Source: Rhodocollybia butyracea (Eukaryota; Basidiomycota; Agaricomycetes; Agaricales; Omphalotaceae). From it: 45,801 bases of DNA. The stretch is taken from positions 1 through 45,801 of the forward strand of contig JADNRY010000469.1 in assembly GCA_015501585.1 (NCBI GenBank), given 5' to 3'. Below, one piece after another: positions 29,766 through 42,964 of this stretch. The stretch's first letter is position 1. Each line of letters starts with the position of its first letter. The notes beneath the pieces are model-generated. The model made no database searches and was not told the origin of the DNA. It saw nothing but the letters and a program-made list of their open reading frames with translations. The position numbers and the translations under genes are program-made.

Positions 29766-32700
29766 ATGTCAGATAATGAAGATTCTATGGATGTTGATAG
29801 TGCACCTGTGGCGAAGCGGTTCAAAGTGCGTTCGGGATGTTTTATTTTTCTGACAAGATTGTTTGTTAACAGCCGTACAGTATAAATCTTACAATGCAGA
29901 ACTAAAAGATGTTCATTTGCCCTCTGCTTTGAGTGGACATTCAAAACCCGATGAAGATCTCGAGGTCTGCATGAAATCGCCCCTCGTTACGCACATCCTA
30001 ATATCTCTTCTGTTAGGACACACAATCCCATTTCTACGAGGCCTTGCTACACTGGCAACAATTAAACTTGTCTCCCAACTTCATCAAATTTTCACAAAAA
30101 TCAGCGCCGCTGTCTTCGAGTCTACCGCTTTTGTTACACAACTGGCACGAAGTTCTGGACTTATGGTTTGAAGCCCAGGCTACTTCGGACGATGAGGGCT
30201 TGAAAGTTTTACTCGAGTGCGTTAGCAGCTTGAACTGTACTTGATAATCAATTCAACTTTTTGGTTTAGTTTACTGCAAAAGATTGCCCAGGATTTACGA
30301 GCCACACTCGCTCCAATCTACCCAAAATTACTTGATCGGCTATTCCAGCTCGCTGTACGGTCCATTTCCGCAGAAGCACTCTCTGTTCTCTTATCCACAT
30401 TGTCTGCCGTCTTCAAATTTCTCCTGGTCCCTTCCACAGATCCGACTTTACTGGAACAAACATGGATCGTAGTTCGAAAAATACTACCAGGGTGTCTTCC
30501 CGAGATACAGAGAGCGCTTGCGGAGGTATGGGGATCAGTTTTGCGAAAGTTAAAGGCTGCACTTCGTCCGCGCGCTGTAGTACTTATAGTTGAAGGTCTC
30601 GAGGGTATCGATGATGCTGCTGCTTGGTGTTTCGTCTCGGCTTGCAAGGTAAGTCCCTTGATTTTTCCTACTCTTGACGCCAAACCTGACTATCTGAATT
30701 CTAGTCGGTCTCTCAAACCCTGCATACCGTAACGCCGACACTGTTCTCTCCTCTCGTTGAATATCATCTGTCTTGTATCAACAGCGATGCGTCGTATATG
30801 CTTATTCGACGCGTTCTCACTGCCTTTATCCACCATGTCAAAGGCCCAGATCAGTTTTCACCAGTGGCTGACATCCTTGTCAAGGAATACGCAAAAATAA
30901 CTTCTGTCGGCGCCGACACAGAAGAGGCTCACGAAGAGAAGCTTCGGCGAATACTTGAAGTCTGTGCTGTCCCTGCTTCAGTTCGCAGTGGTACCAGGCT
31001 GGCGTCTGCGAACCTTACAAAGTTATACGCCTCAACGATGAGTATACCAGTTCCTTTCCCAGCGTCATTACCCCCGGCGATGCTCAAATTCACATCTGCA
31101 CTCTTTACGGCGGGGGACATGTCGGTGTGGATGACATCTGGACGAAATCTTCTTACGCGGTTATGGAACGATGGCTCTCAGATGGATATCAAGTTCTCCA
31201 TCGAGTTGCATGGTGTCTTGGCGGAGATGAAGTGGAGCGGATGGAAATCGCTGGCCCTTCCTGGTCTACTTAAACGTACAGGCAAGCTACTGGAAGTGGA
31301 GCGAAGGAAACACTTAGACTCTTGGCTTCGCTTTCTCGGAGTGGGAAGCTGGGCGATGTAGATTTAGTATGCAAGAAAAAGATCACGGATCGAATCTCTA
31401 CAAGGCTGAACGAAATGGTTCAAATTGATGTACTCAGTTTCAACGAAGAAGATGTACGCATGTATTTCTTGGCTCTCTTGTGGTCTAGCTCATCGTATCA
31501 TGCAGGGCGCCGAACTCGACTCCATCCTCGCGTTTTCAAGTCTCTTCTCACCAGAAATCTCGTGCTCCATTGTCGCGCTTGCTGACAAGCACATCGCGTC
31601 TACACCACCGACTTTTGGAGAAGATGCCGACTCATTCCCTCACTCCGCGTGGATTATAAAGACGACCCTATGTTGTTTGGCCTCTAGGCCTGTGGTCGAG
31701 TGGGCTAAAAATGTGGATGTAGTTCAATGGGCACGGACAATTGTCGAGCGGTGGTCTTGGTCTAAACACGCTCTTGAGGGGTTGGTGGAGTTGATTACTG
31801 TCCTGTACGATTCGTTTGCCTTTCCTTTTACCAGAATGATTCCTGACTATGTATATCTTTAGTGATTCTTTTCGCAGCCACTCTTTCCTTTGAGGAAATG
31901 TACGGTCTCTTGAAAGGGCTCGCTCCTTTCGCATTCGCATTCACTCCGTCTCAATGTACTAAAACTCCTTTCATCGCCATTTGTCGACACTCCCTCGGAT
32001 ACCCGGGAGGTGCTTGAGCGGTGCCTACAAGGGGAACAAGTCCCCATAGACGTTCAAGGTGTTAGAGAACGTGTGGTCAAGATCGGTCGCGTGGTACAGG
32101 TGCTCAAACAAGATGATAAACTTGGAGAGGATCTATGTGCGCGCTGGTTAACAGGTAATGGTCTCCTGAAATCTCTCATTGTTTGCGCGTGACTTATTTT
32201 GCCGCAGCCCAGCTAAAGGTCAACTTGCGTCCGGTGTGGGCGCCCACGGCGACAGCTCTGCTTGAACTCTCGATGCGGTTTGGTGATACCGTCTGGGGAA
32301 CGTTGTTCGGAGAGCTCAAGGCTCTGTCGCTCGAGGAAGCTTCATCTTCTCACCCGCGAAAGAAGATGAGCAAGGACGGAAACTCAGATAACAGTCAGTC
32401 AAGTAGCTCGGATGATCCCTGGGAAGAAGAACGGTCGTGGCGAGATCCGAGTGCTCACAAATTGAGAGAGATAGTTCTGATATGGCTGGATAAACGGACA
32501 CATTGGAAGAAGCTCTTAGAAGTGAGTGTAATATCAACCTCGAGATTACAGGTACTGATATTCCTGCTAGGGCTGTGGCAGTAAAGACCGCTTAGATAGC
32601 CGATCGTATGAAAATCAGCTACTGCATTCATTAGGGGAATGTCACTTGTTGGCCGAAAAACACAACCGAGAACTGATTACCTTTTTCCTTGAAATTGCTG

Positions 32701-35700
32701 GCCCCGTTAACGAACCCAAACTTCAACGCATCAGGCTTAGTGCTTGGCTTTCCCTCTTCTCCAAATTCTCAAATCCCAAAGCCCTTCATGCAACCGAATC
32801 GTTATCTTCGCTCTACACCACCCTTCTCTCTCATCCTGATCGTACACTCCAGTCCTTGGCGTTGTCCTGTGTCTTCACCTACAAGCAACGGTCGTTATCT
32901 CTGTACGAGAACAAGCTTCGCGCTCTACTGGATGACACGCGGTGGCGGGACGAGCTAGCTTCCCTTGATATTTCGAACATTGAGCCTCAGGCTCGCCCTG
33001 AAGTCATTGGGGTGCTTGTACGGTTATTATATGGGTTGATGCTGGAAAAGAAAGGTCGCTCAAGAGGAGCAGACCGCCGCTCAGCTGTATTATCATCTCT
33101 CGCGGGATGCACCGACGATGAACTTTCTTTGCTCGTCGATTTGATGTTGCGGCCGCTCATGGCAGGGCAAGACATGAAGGCAGGTAGTGTTATCATTCAG
33201 CGGACATCGAGTGAAGCTTCGGATCGACAACTTATTGGTTTCCTCACGATGCTGGGAGGTGTACTCAAAAATCTCGGCCCGAGAGTCGTTCGCTATTGGG
33301 ATGCACTCTTGGGAGCCACGATGGATATCATCGCAAAGGCGCAAGGGAGGATCGATGGGGACGAGAGTGAGGCTGACATCGGAGACGACGACGACGACGA
33401 AACCGCCCTTCCGAGTACCAAACTTGTACGCTCGATTCGGCAGCTGGGCCTCAAACGTCTTGCTGATTTTTGTCGATGTCGTGCAGAGTTTGATTTTTCA
33501 CCCTATATGAAAGCTGCCTTCACCGCATTCATCTCCCCTCGGATACCTCTACTCGACAAGGAGAATACCCAAGCGCCATCCGCTCTGCTTGAGCTCTTCT
33601 ATGTTTGGACACAGCACAGTGACCAGGTACATTTTTTGGTCGACTACGACCGCCAGCTAATACCCAAAGTATTCAGTTGTCTGACTGCCGTCAATGTCAA
33701 ACCCGCTGTAATATCGCGCGTCTTTGACATCGTGGACCATCTCATTGCAATTTCGGCAGAGAGCGATGAAGTCTCGGAAATTATTATGCAGCCAAATGTA
33801 TCCATCCTTCTCTCCAGTCTCTCTGTGCTCGTTGAACGCACGAAAGGTACCTCATCTATCTCTACACCTTTAGGTCAACGGCAAATAGGGATTCTTTCTC
33901 AAATTGCCCAGTATTCAACGAACGCAGAGGAGGCTTCCACTCTTCTCGGACTGTTTTCTCCGCTTCTTCGTAAACCCCCGAAGATAGTGCCCGAGAAAAT
34001 CAAGAGTGATTTGCTCAAGATTGTTGGGCATCAGATGCACCTCATGCCTGATCTACGCGATGTAACTTCTGAGGTCTATCAGCAATTGTATCAGCTATTG
34101 TCCATGCTTTTTCAATCTCTTCGTTCGCGTGCAGCTCGGTTGAGTCTCGTTGGTGCCTTCCGTGACCTTGCCAATATCCAGGTCTCTTTACAGGACTTGG
34201 CGTCTCTGATGGAATCCTTGAACGCCTATTCAGCCAAAAGAATCAATGAGCCCGACTTTGAGCGTCGCTTGACAGCGTTTGCTCAATTAAACGATACGCT
34301 TTATGGGACATTATCGGTTTCTGATTGGCTGCCGATCCTGTACAACATGCTCGGTTTCATCCAGGATCCCGAAGAGCTGGCTATTCGCAACAACGCATCT
34401 TACTCTATGCGCCATTTTATTGATCTCGTTGCATCTCAAACTTCGGCTGAGCACGAGAAAACTTTCTCCCGGATGCTTTTCCCTGGTCTCAAGAATGGTC
34501 TGAAGTCAAGGAACGAGATGGTGCGCACGGAGATCCTTGGAGTGATCGCATATGCTGTCGCAAAGTGCCAGAACATCAGCTCGCTACAAGACATGACAGC
34601 CCTCTTGGCCGGTGGGGACGAAGAGGCGAATTTCTTCAACAATATCCATCATGTCCAGTTGCACCGTCGTTCTAGGGCACTCCGTCGACTCGCTGATCAA
34701 TGTGACGAACAACCGCTGCGAAATTCCACTCTCACCGAGATTCTCATTCCCCTCATTTCCAACTACATCGTCGAAACATCCTCATTGGACCATCATCTCG
34801 TTAACGATTCCATAACTGCGACGGGGCGGCTTGCGAAACATCTATCATGGAAGTCGTATTATTCCCTCGTACAGAAGTATCTCCGTTTATCCAAGGCGAA
34901 GGACGAGAGGGAGCGTGTCTATGTAAGAACCATTGTTGCTGTCCTCGAGAATTTCCCTTTCGTTATGGAAGACGAGGTTCAGGAAAGCGATGTTATTCTG
35001 AATGAGGTTGAAGATATAGATGTGGATCACAACATTGACGATGTTGAGAATGGTGGCGTTGGGGCTAAACCCCTACAAACTGCTAATAGTCGAATAGCCG
35101 ATGCAGTAAACCTTCATCTCCTCCCGACCCTTTTGACCTATCTCGAGTCTCGAGATGCCACAACAGAGGATACGACACGAATCCCCATCGCTGTGGGCGT
35201 GGTCAAAGTCGCTCGCAACCTACCTTTCGCATCGGCCCAACTACAGATCACTCGGCTACTGACAACCACCAGTCAAATTTTGCGCAGTAAGTCTCAAGAG
35301 ACCAGAGATTTGACTCGCGATACCCTATGCCGCATCGCGGTTGTTCTAGGCCCAGACTACTTGTCACTGATCATACGGGAATTGAGAGCAGCATTGTTAC
35401 GTGGTCCTCACCTCCACGTCTTAGCAGCCACTGTGCACCATATCATTGTTCATGTAACGAAGCCGGAGTATGTGGAGAATCTGGGTGCTCTCGATGACTG
35501 TGTGCCCGATATCGCCCATGTCTCTTCGGAGGTGATCTTTGGTGAATCTGGAAAGGATGTTCAAGCGGATGGCTTCAAGACAAAGTTGCGAGAAGTTAAA
35601 TCATCCTCTTCGAAAGGGCTGGACGCCCTTCATATCACTGCCAAGCATGTCACGCCTTCCAAAATCAATGCTCTTCTTTTACCCTTGCGAGCTATCATGC

Positions 35701-38158
35701 AGGAAACGGAATCAGTAAAAGTCATGAAATCGGTGGATGATGTACTGAAACAGATTTCGGGCGGGCTTAACTCCAACCAGCATCTCCTCCCGACAGATTT
35801 ACTCTCCTTGTGCCATACGCTCATCACTCAGAACTCCCGTTTCCTACAGCAAAGTGCCACTCGTCGGAAGCATCTTGTTAAGGGTGATGCTATTGTTCAA
35901 ACCAAGCGCCAAATCGCTGTTCACGATGACCATTTCGCTAATAATTCATTCCGGTAAGTTTTATCCATAGTATTCTCAGTTGAAATTGATTATCTTCGAC
36001 AGGTTTGTGGTCTTTGGACTGGACTTGCTCAGTACTGCTCTCCGTCGCAACCGATTCAATTTCCAAGATTCTGCGGTTGTCTCTCGTCTGGAATCCATGA
36101 TTGTGGCGGTTGGAAACACACTCTACTCCACCAGTTCTCCTGTTCTCATTTCTGGCTTAAAGACGGTGTCAGGCCTTATCAAATGTCCTTTAAAGTCTTT
36201 GGAACGCTCTCTTCCTGTGTTCATAAGACAGACACTGGACATTCTGAAACAAATCGGCAATACGGAGTCGGAAGTTGCGCAGACAGCTTTAAAGACTCTC
36301 TCTTCCATCTTCCGTGACGGGCCAGCTGTCAGTGTAAAGGAGAAAGATCTTTCCTTTCTGTTGGAAATCGTCACTCCAGATATTGAGGAACCTTCCCGTC
36401 AAAGCGCGGTATTTGCGGTACTTCGTGCCATTGTGGCAAGGAAATTCGTCGTTCCTGAGATATACGACATTATGGACCAAGTTTCCGAAATTATGGTCAC
36501 GAACCAATCAGCACAGGTACAAGAACTGTGCAGAGGCGTTCTGCTACAATTTCTACTCGACTATCCTCAGGGGAAAGGTCGACTTCGAAACCAAATGACA
36601 TTCCTAACCAAAAATCTGTCGTACGAGTACGAAAGTGGAAGGAAGAGTGTTATGGAACTTCTTGACGCCGTCATCTCTAAATTCCAGGTTGGCTTTGTTC
36701 AGGAGTATGCCGACTTGTTGTCTGTCGCTCTCGTCATGGTCATCGCCAACGATGATTCGTCCAAGTGCAGAGAAATGGCTGCACAGCTCGTGAAAAACCT
36801 CATCGGGCGGCTTAACGAACAAAAAAGGGCGGAAATCATGTCCCATCTGCACACATGGTCTTTGCAGCACGCTCAACCAACTCTGGTTCGTGTATCGGCG
36901 CAAGTCTATGGCTTATCGATCGATGCACTGCAGAGTGAAGTAGCCCCGTTTACTTCCACTATTTTGCAAGATCTTCGAAGTCTATTAGAACACAGCGCGC
37001 AGCAACTTCAGACCGCGGACTCTATGGACGTTGACCTGGGATGGCAGCTTCCATACCATTGTCTGATAACTGTGGCGAAGCTAGCAAAAGTTTTCCCCGA
37101 GCTTATAACCCAGGAAGTTATAGATTGGGCTCTTATCGTGAAACATCTGTTATTCCCTCACGCATGGGTGCGCACGGCATCTTCACGTTTGCTGGGAACT
37201 TTGTTCGGCTCCGCCGTGATACAAATACCGCCCCATCCAGCAAGGATACTTCCTTCTCCCCCTTGTCGGCTTCTGGTATGAGAGAGTGTGCTGCGAAGCT
37301 TTGCCAACAACTCAGAAGCGAGCACTTGGACGATTCTCTGAGTCTACAAACGGTCAAGAATCTCTTCTTCATTGGTAAATGCTACGCATCCATGCCATTC
37401 CCCGCGGACAGTGACGAAGATGTCGTTGAGGACGATGATCTTCGCGGAGCACTCGATGGCGACGATACTGCTCAGCAGAAACACCCTTTGCCGTGGATGT
37501 TCTCCAAGTTGTCATATCAAATCAGGTCCGCTCTCATCGCGAAGAGGAATCATCCTCACGGTCGAGTATGTCTTCTTCCTGATCACCCACATTGTGTACT
37601 AACAACCAACATTTTGTTAGCCTAATTGGAACTATCAGCCCTTTGCTGTGCTCCGTTGGTTTGCCGCCATGACTTCGTTTTTGGATGCCTCCACTTTAGA
37701 GCGGTTCCTCGTTCATATCCTTTCACCTATCTATCGAATTATCGAGGATGATACCATCCACGACACCAAAATGAGTACGTCTTATCTACTGTCTTGAGCC
37801 CGGGAATTTTCCTCAACTCACAATTCTAGCCGAACTCAAGGATACCGCAGTAGAGCTGCGCGATCTTTTGCAGTCAAAAGTGGGAACAACTAAATTTTCT
37901 GCAGTCTACAACCAGATTCGTCAAGGCGTCGTCGCTGTTCAGCGTGAACGTAAAGAAGCGCGTGTTCTGCAAATAGCTACGAACCCTCAAGCCGCGGCTA
38001 GTAGGAAAGCGCACAAAAACACAGTTAAAAAAGAAAGCAGGAAACGGAAGAATCAAACATTTGTGTACGTGTTTAGCTGCTCATCCGATCCTTCTTGACT
38101 TATCTGTGCTGGTTACAGCGATGGGAAAGGAAAATTGAAGAGGAGGCGCGAAGAATAA
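29766..38158 (+). CDS. UTP20: UTP20, U3 snoRNP / small-subunit processome HEAT-repeat protein
   Basis: Scaffold of the nucleolar 90S pre-ribosome needed for 18S rRNA maturation. The N-terminus (MSDNEDSMDVDSAPVAKRFK) joins to YKSYNAELKDVHLPSAL across a short intron, a conserved start. Exons: 29766-29825, 29881-29964, 30017-30216, 30270-30648, 30705-31453, 31506-about 31850, about 31876-32154, 32208-32521, 32571-35953, 36003-37565, 37621-37774, 37830-38064 and 38119-38158; about 2,590 residues in total, as expected. The long exon is an array of alpha-helical HEAT-like repeats with an acidic DDDDDE insertion. The C-terminus is Lys/Arg-rich (KKESRKRKNQTF, KGKLKRRREE), fitting RNA binding and nucleolar location. 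Frame breaks occur at AAA 31308-31310, around 31913-31918 and near CCCC 37231-37234; given the gene's essential role these are probably sequence errors. Confidence 0.93.
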
Positions 38159-38740
38159 TTTCTCCTCGGTTCCTTACTGATATTCTGTTTATATCCGAGT
38201 CAATCGCTATTCTAGTAGTATGGATAATGCTTATTCAAAGTACACAGTCAAACTATAACGATGGCCAGCCCGAGCTAGAGCATGCTAAAAGCAGAAACCG
38301 AAGTTGATTCGTGCCCGTGGATACACGTCCCTCTCGACAACGAGTTCAGCAAGCAACGGACCCCAGTAGACTCACAACAACTACGTGACATCCGTGTCGA
38401 AGCGGCCCCCGTCTTCCTCCTACTCGATACTTGGAAGTTGGGGCGCTCAAACGAATCAAACTGGTAAGGCTTTTTAGCAGCCTCTTTCTTTGCTGAGCTC
38501 GCCAGGTTTTACAACATTTTACATTTCAATTTGGTCACAGAAAACTCGCCGCCCCACGCTGCCCTACGCTGCCCCACGCCGCCCCCTCGGAACTATACTT
38601 TCCGACCATCTTAATAAATAAATAATCCAGGGGACCCTGGGTCCTGCGAGGTCCTGCGTTGACCCAGAGTGTTGTTCGGCCCTGTTTCGCCACGCTATGT
38701 ATGTCCTTGTACGTTCCGTACCGGTTTGCGCCGTTTTGGC
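38159..38740. other. Intergenic
   Basis: An open frame at 38282-38467 (IHVPLDNEFSKQRTPVDSQQ) is unrecognised and has no partner exon. A CGCTGCCC/CGCCGCCCC repeat lies at 38549-38587, and GTCCTGCG is duplicated near 38641. No gene is supported. Confidence 0.35.
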
Positions 38741-38760
38741 CAATGGTATATAAAAGAGGG
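38733..38760 (+). promoter_or_regulatory. CCAAT and TATA boxes of the secreted-protein gene
   Basis: TTGGCCAATGGTATATAAAAG combines a CCAAT box with a strong TATA box (about 38746-38756), roughly 85 bp before the ATG at 38836. This is an unusually canonical promoter for a fungus and suggests high or tightly regulated expression. Confidence 0.65.
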
Positions 38761-38835
38761 AACGAGGTGAGAGTGGAGGCCAACTGCTGGCTCAGTTCAC
38801 CCATCCCCAAAGGCTCTTCATATTTTTTTTTTCCA

Positions 38836-39947
38836 ATGCTCATCACACCACAGGTCCGTTGCTTTGGGCTCGTCTTTATCAGCATGCTCGTCTCCACTGT
38901 GCATGCAATGCCCACTCCTGCTCCTCCCACTCCTCACATTGTGGCTGATCACACCGTGGCCGATGCCCCTGATCCTCCCCGTGACCGCCGTAAATCAGAG
39001 GTGAGATTAACTTGGTAATTTTTGGTCTCGTTTATTCACGACTGCTACTAGTGGCTCTGGAAATTCCGAGTTATAGTGCTTAATCCTGATACGGACGTGG
39101 GAGTGTCTACAGACGTGAAAGCATCTACAGACGTGGAAGCATCTACAGATGTGGAAGCACCTTCTCTTATCCAACGTTTGAAACCCTTCCCTACTCTTAG
39201 CATTCAAGACAGAGCTTCGCTTACCTCGAGCATTAAGGACGCATCGGAATTAGATATCCCGGAAAAGAGTATTCGTTACTTGAACAAAGAGATCGGCTTC
39301 CGTGACCCTGGCACGACCGATAACATACATATCTTTCTGCTTGAGGCAAAAGATGGCGGTATTTGCGAGGACTTGCCATGTTTTGGGTACCGTGGAACTG
39401 TCAGGGGTCGGAAGCATACTGTGTGTGCGATTTATCAGTTAAAACAGGGAGTAACGGAGGTCAAGAAGCTCAAGAAGCTCAAGGAGCCCTCTAAGTCAAA
39501 GGGCAGCGAAAAGTCCCGAAATCCTTGAAAGGTATGGCCGAACATGAGAGGAGAGTTGAGGCTCTGCTACAGGACTTGTTGGACGATCCGAAGGATGCTT
39601 GGTGGGTGGATGTGAAGGAAGCGATTGAACCGCTGCATGACGCGTTGCACGCAAAAGAAAAGAGAAAAAGGGAAGGCGATCGCCAGAGAGCAAAGAAGGC
39701 TGCGGCAGAGAAGGCTCTGGAGGATGCAGGTCCTGCGACACAGCCACCACCGAAGCGTCGGAAGGGTCGGCAGGCTCACGACGCGCCAGCAGAAGGTTCT
39801 GCGACACAGCCACCACCGCCTACTCAGCCACCATCGTCAGCAGCTCAGTCTGCAGTACAGCCAGCACAACTACCGGGTCATCCATATGATTTGGCCTTTA
39901 TCGTACATGGACCAGTACCAGGAGCGAAATTGCATGGTCCACAGTAA
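38836..39947 (+). CDS. Secreted protein with STDVEA tandem repeats
   Basis: Start at 38836 gives a signal peptide (QVRCFGLVFISMLVSTVHA) and a Pro-rich MPTPAPPTPH segment. A 51-nt intron (39001-39051) is in phase. Next come repeats VSTDVKASTDVEASTDVEAP (18-nt unit, 39105-39160), then an ordered part (KPFPTLSIQDRASLTSSIKD; EKSIRYLNKEIGFRDPG; DGGICEDLPCFGYRGTVRGR with paired Cys), a Lys-rich helix, and a coiled-coil plus Pro/Gln-rich tail. The frame stops at 39526 but continues one base back to 39947 (KGMAEHERRVEALLQDLL), so one base is probably missing near 39493; joined length would be about 353 residues. No known family; the lack of transmembrane segments suggests a cell-wall or extracellular protein. 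Confidence 0.65.
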
Positions 39948-41305
39948 TACCCGCGTAGTGTACCGGAAACAACTGTAAAAGCGTTTATCCCAACTTCTAG
40001 TGTTCTCATATATTCGATCTATACAGTACTTGGCGCGCTTTCTCAAAATTCTCATTTCTCAAGTACAAGTTTGACGCAATTCATCGTCGAATATTAGTAT
40101 TACAGGTGGTTATATGCCTGGTTATCGCCTTTGCTGCCTCCGAACACCACTTTCTACACAACCCAAAAATCATTGATTTTTCCGGCCAGACTCTCCGATT
40201 GACTCTGACTATCTACCGGTACCACCGCCGTTCACTCGATTGCAGGTTTGAGGTGTTAGAGAGTGGTATCTGGGCCACGATGTTTGGCACAACGTCTCGT
40301 CTGTGAGAGACTCTGGAGTACTGCCTTTTTAGGTTCTCGTACACTGCTCGTTATCCTTGCTATTATCCCAGGTATGTAGTACTTGTTTTTATAGCATACT
40401 GGCTGATAATGTTACATACGCATATTGTCTTCACAGATGTTCCCGGTCAAGGGGATACCGTAGATTCATTGCGCGGCTCCCAAGACCATGGTCGCCGAAA
40501 TTCAGAGCTCAAGTTCGAATTCCATAAATCGCATGCCATATGCCAAGGGCTTTGCTAGGGCTTGCTCCGCCGGATGTATCTCTAGATAAGTCCCACCACG
40601 GCAAGGAGGAAAAGCCTGAATATGGTTTCTCGGATGAGGGCAAATCTTTTCTGTTATCTGCCATGTGATCTATTTACAACCAAAACCTCCTCAGAAATTC
40701 GAATGGGTTTTCGGAAGAACAACAAAGCGCATGACAATCTACCTCCAAACCTCCCACACAACTGTCGCTGTTTGCGTAAATCGGCCGAAGCAATTCTACA
40801 TGAAGAATATCAAATGTCTTGTATCCCTTCATTAAAGTTCATTTACAGATTCGTCAAAGACGGGGGGAATCGTGTGCAAAACTTAGTACAGATGCATGTT
40901 CATCACTCCTCAGGATATTCAGAATCCTTGCATACATGAAAACAGCTATAAATTCCAATAGCGCATCTGCCATAAGCTCGATGATTGCTACGCGGTTGAA
41001 CGCACTGTATTCTACGCTAATTATACGACGTTTAAAAAAAAAAAAACCAAACTACAATCCAAGGCTTTGTATATGTTGGGGATATCTAAGTAATGATGGG
41101 AGGGGGGGGGGGGGGGGGGGAATCTAGAAAAACAGTGCAATGATAGCGAATGGCGGAAGGATGAACTTCCAATGCGAGGTAATGCAATATTGTGATACAG
41201 TTGATGTGGTAGATGAGTGACAAAAAAAATGGACGCGCCTCAAGCGCAACTCTCGTTGCTTTCCCCGCTCACCAACAGCGGGCTTTTCTAAGCAAGCAGA
41301 AACCC
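39948..41305. other. Intergenic with homopolymer runs
   Basis: No gene is supported; open frames such as 40106-40306 have no recognisable content. A run of 13 A lies at 41034-41046 and a run of 19 G at 41102-41120. Confidence 0.45.
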
Positions 41306-42752
41306 TTACAGCTTAAGGGCCTTGACTTTCTCCCAGGTATAGTCGGGGTTACCTTGAGATGAGCGTTAGTGGAAGACAGCTATTATCACAAACATTGAAC
41401 ATACCGAAGTGGCCGTAGCAAGCGGTCCTCTTGTAGTAGGGCGCTGGAGATCAAGTTCGCGAACCATCACACCAGGTCGGAGGTCCCAGTTCTTGTGGAT
41501 GATCTCAACGAGCTCCTCGTCGCTCTTCTTTCCGGTTCCATAGGTGTCAACATAGATAGAGAGGGGCTCAGCAACACCGATGGCGTAGGAAACCTGGACA
41601 AGCGCACGGCGAGCAAGCTTGTGGGCAACGAGGGACTTGGCTGGGCGACTTTGAGTGAGAGATGAATGATCATAAGGGGATATTGACTCACCGATCCAAC
41701 GAGCGGTGTAAGCAGCAGATCGGTCGACCTTGGACCAATCCTTGCCAGAGAAGGCTCCTCCTCCGTGAGCACCCCATCCACCGTACGAGTCGACGATGAT
41801 CTTACGGCCAGTCAAGCCGGCATCACCTTGAGGTCCACCAATCACGAAACGACCGGTAGGGTTGAGCTATCACGGAATCAATCTATCAGCACAAAATTTT
41901 TTTCTACAAAAAAGATAAAACGTACATGGTATACAGTCCGCTCATCAAGGAGGTGGGCAGGGATGGTAGCCTTGACGATCTTCTGGAGAATCTCTTTTCG
42001 GAGGTCTTCGAGGGAGATGTCCTCGGTGTGCTGGGTAGAGATGACAACGGTGTCTACACGAACGGGGATGGTAGCGCCGCCATCCTTCTTGTACTCGATT
42101 GTGACTTGGGTCTTGGTGTCGGGAAGAACCCAGGGAAGAAGACCAGAACGACGGGCGTCAGCTAGGGCACGGTTGAGCTTGTGGGAAAGCACGACAGTCA
42201 GAGGCATCAGCTCCTCAGTCTCGTCGGTAGCGTAACCGAACATGATTCCCTGGTCACCAGCACCGTGGCTCTCAAGCGAGCCGTGGTCGAGACCCTGGGC
42301 GATATCGGGAGATTGCTGCTCGATCGCTACAAGAATGTTGCAGGTCTTGTAGTCGAAACCTTTTGCAGAATCGTCGTAGCCGATATCCTTGATGGTGTCA
42401 CGGATGATCTTCTGGTAGTCGAGTTTTGCCTTGGTGGTGATTTCTCCAAAGACCATGATCATTCCAGTCTTGGAGGCGGTTTCGCAACCAACTTTGGACC
42501 ATGGGTCCTGCTCAAGGCAAGCATCAAGCTATTTCCAAAAGGTTATTTTCACTGAAAACTAAAACCTAACATTAGACTTACGATGGCATCGGATACCTGG
42601 TCACAAATCTTGTCTGAGAGTAAAAGATGAGCACGAATGAACCCAAGCTTAAATTTTTCATACGTACCAGGGTGACCTTCACCAACGGATTCAGAGGTGA
42701 ACAAGAAGTGTCCAGGAGTAAGCGCATTGTGAGCACGACCGTTGACAGACAT
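41306..42752 (-). CDS. SAM2: S-adenosylmethionine synthetase
   Basis: Cytosolic enzyme that makes S-adenosylmethionine from methionine and ATP, the main methyl donor. Exons (descending): 42668-42752, 42582-42613, 41926-42528, 41692-41866, 41405-41640, 41306-41352; about 392 residues, the usual length. Signatures: [11 protein letters not shown] at the ATP site, [45 protein letters not shown] (the glycine-rich P-loop-like motif) and [13 protein letters not shown] at the end. The frame is broken once, at the CCC at 41439-41441: one base more is needed to read [12 protein letters not shown], which is conserved in all homologues. In an essential gene this is most likely a sequence error. Confidence 0.96.
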
Positions 42753-42834
42753 TATGGAGATGGAGGGGAAAAAAGGGACAGATCAAGGAGAAAGGAAAGA
42801 CGAAAGACGGGTAAAGAAAGAGGGAAGATGGGAA

Positions 42835-42852
42835 GATTAACCTTTTTATAAC
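42835..42852 (-). promoter_or_regulatory. TATA box and CT-rich tract of SAM synthetase
   Basis: The minus strand reads TTATAAAAAGG about 95 bp before the ATG, followed by an almost pure pyrimidine stretch up to the start codon, a pattern common in highly expressed fungal housekeeping genes. Confidence 0.6.
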
Positions 42853-42964
42853 AACGATCAATATGGCGTGATTTGCCAATTCACACGTTCGATACCCCAA
42901 GCAAATGCGTTTTACGTATATACGTGTCTACACTGAGTACTATATACGAGAAAAGTCTTCCATA

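Noticed and set aside
30318..30683. Minus-strand 121-codon frame
   Set aside because: Shadow of UTP20 coding sequence; several others inside UTP20 were set aside for the same reason.
37219..37248. A 29-nt intron in UTP20
   Set aside because: It would restore phase but is well below the length of all other introns here; a missing base is simpler.
40106..40306. Short hydrophobic open frame
   Set aside because: No homology recognised, no splice partners, and poor start context.
41765..42235. 156-codon plus-strand frame
   Set aside because: Antisense shadow of the SAM synthetase coding exon.
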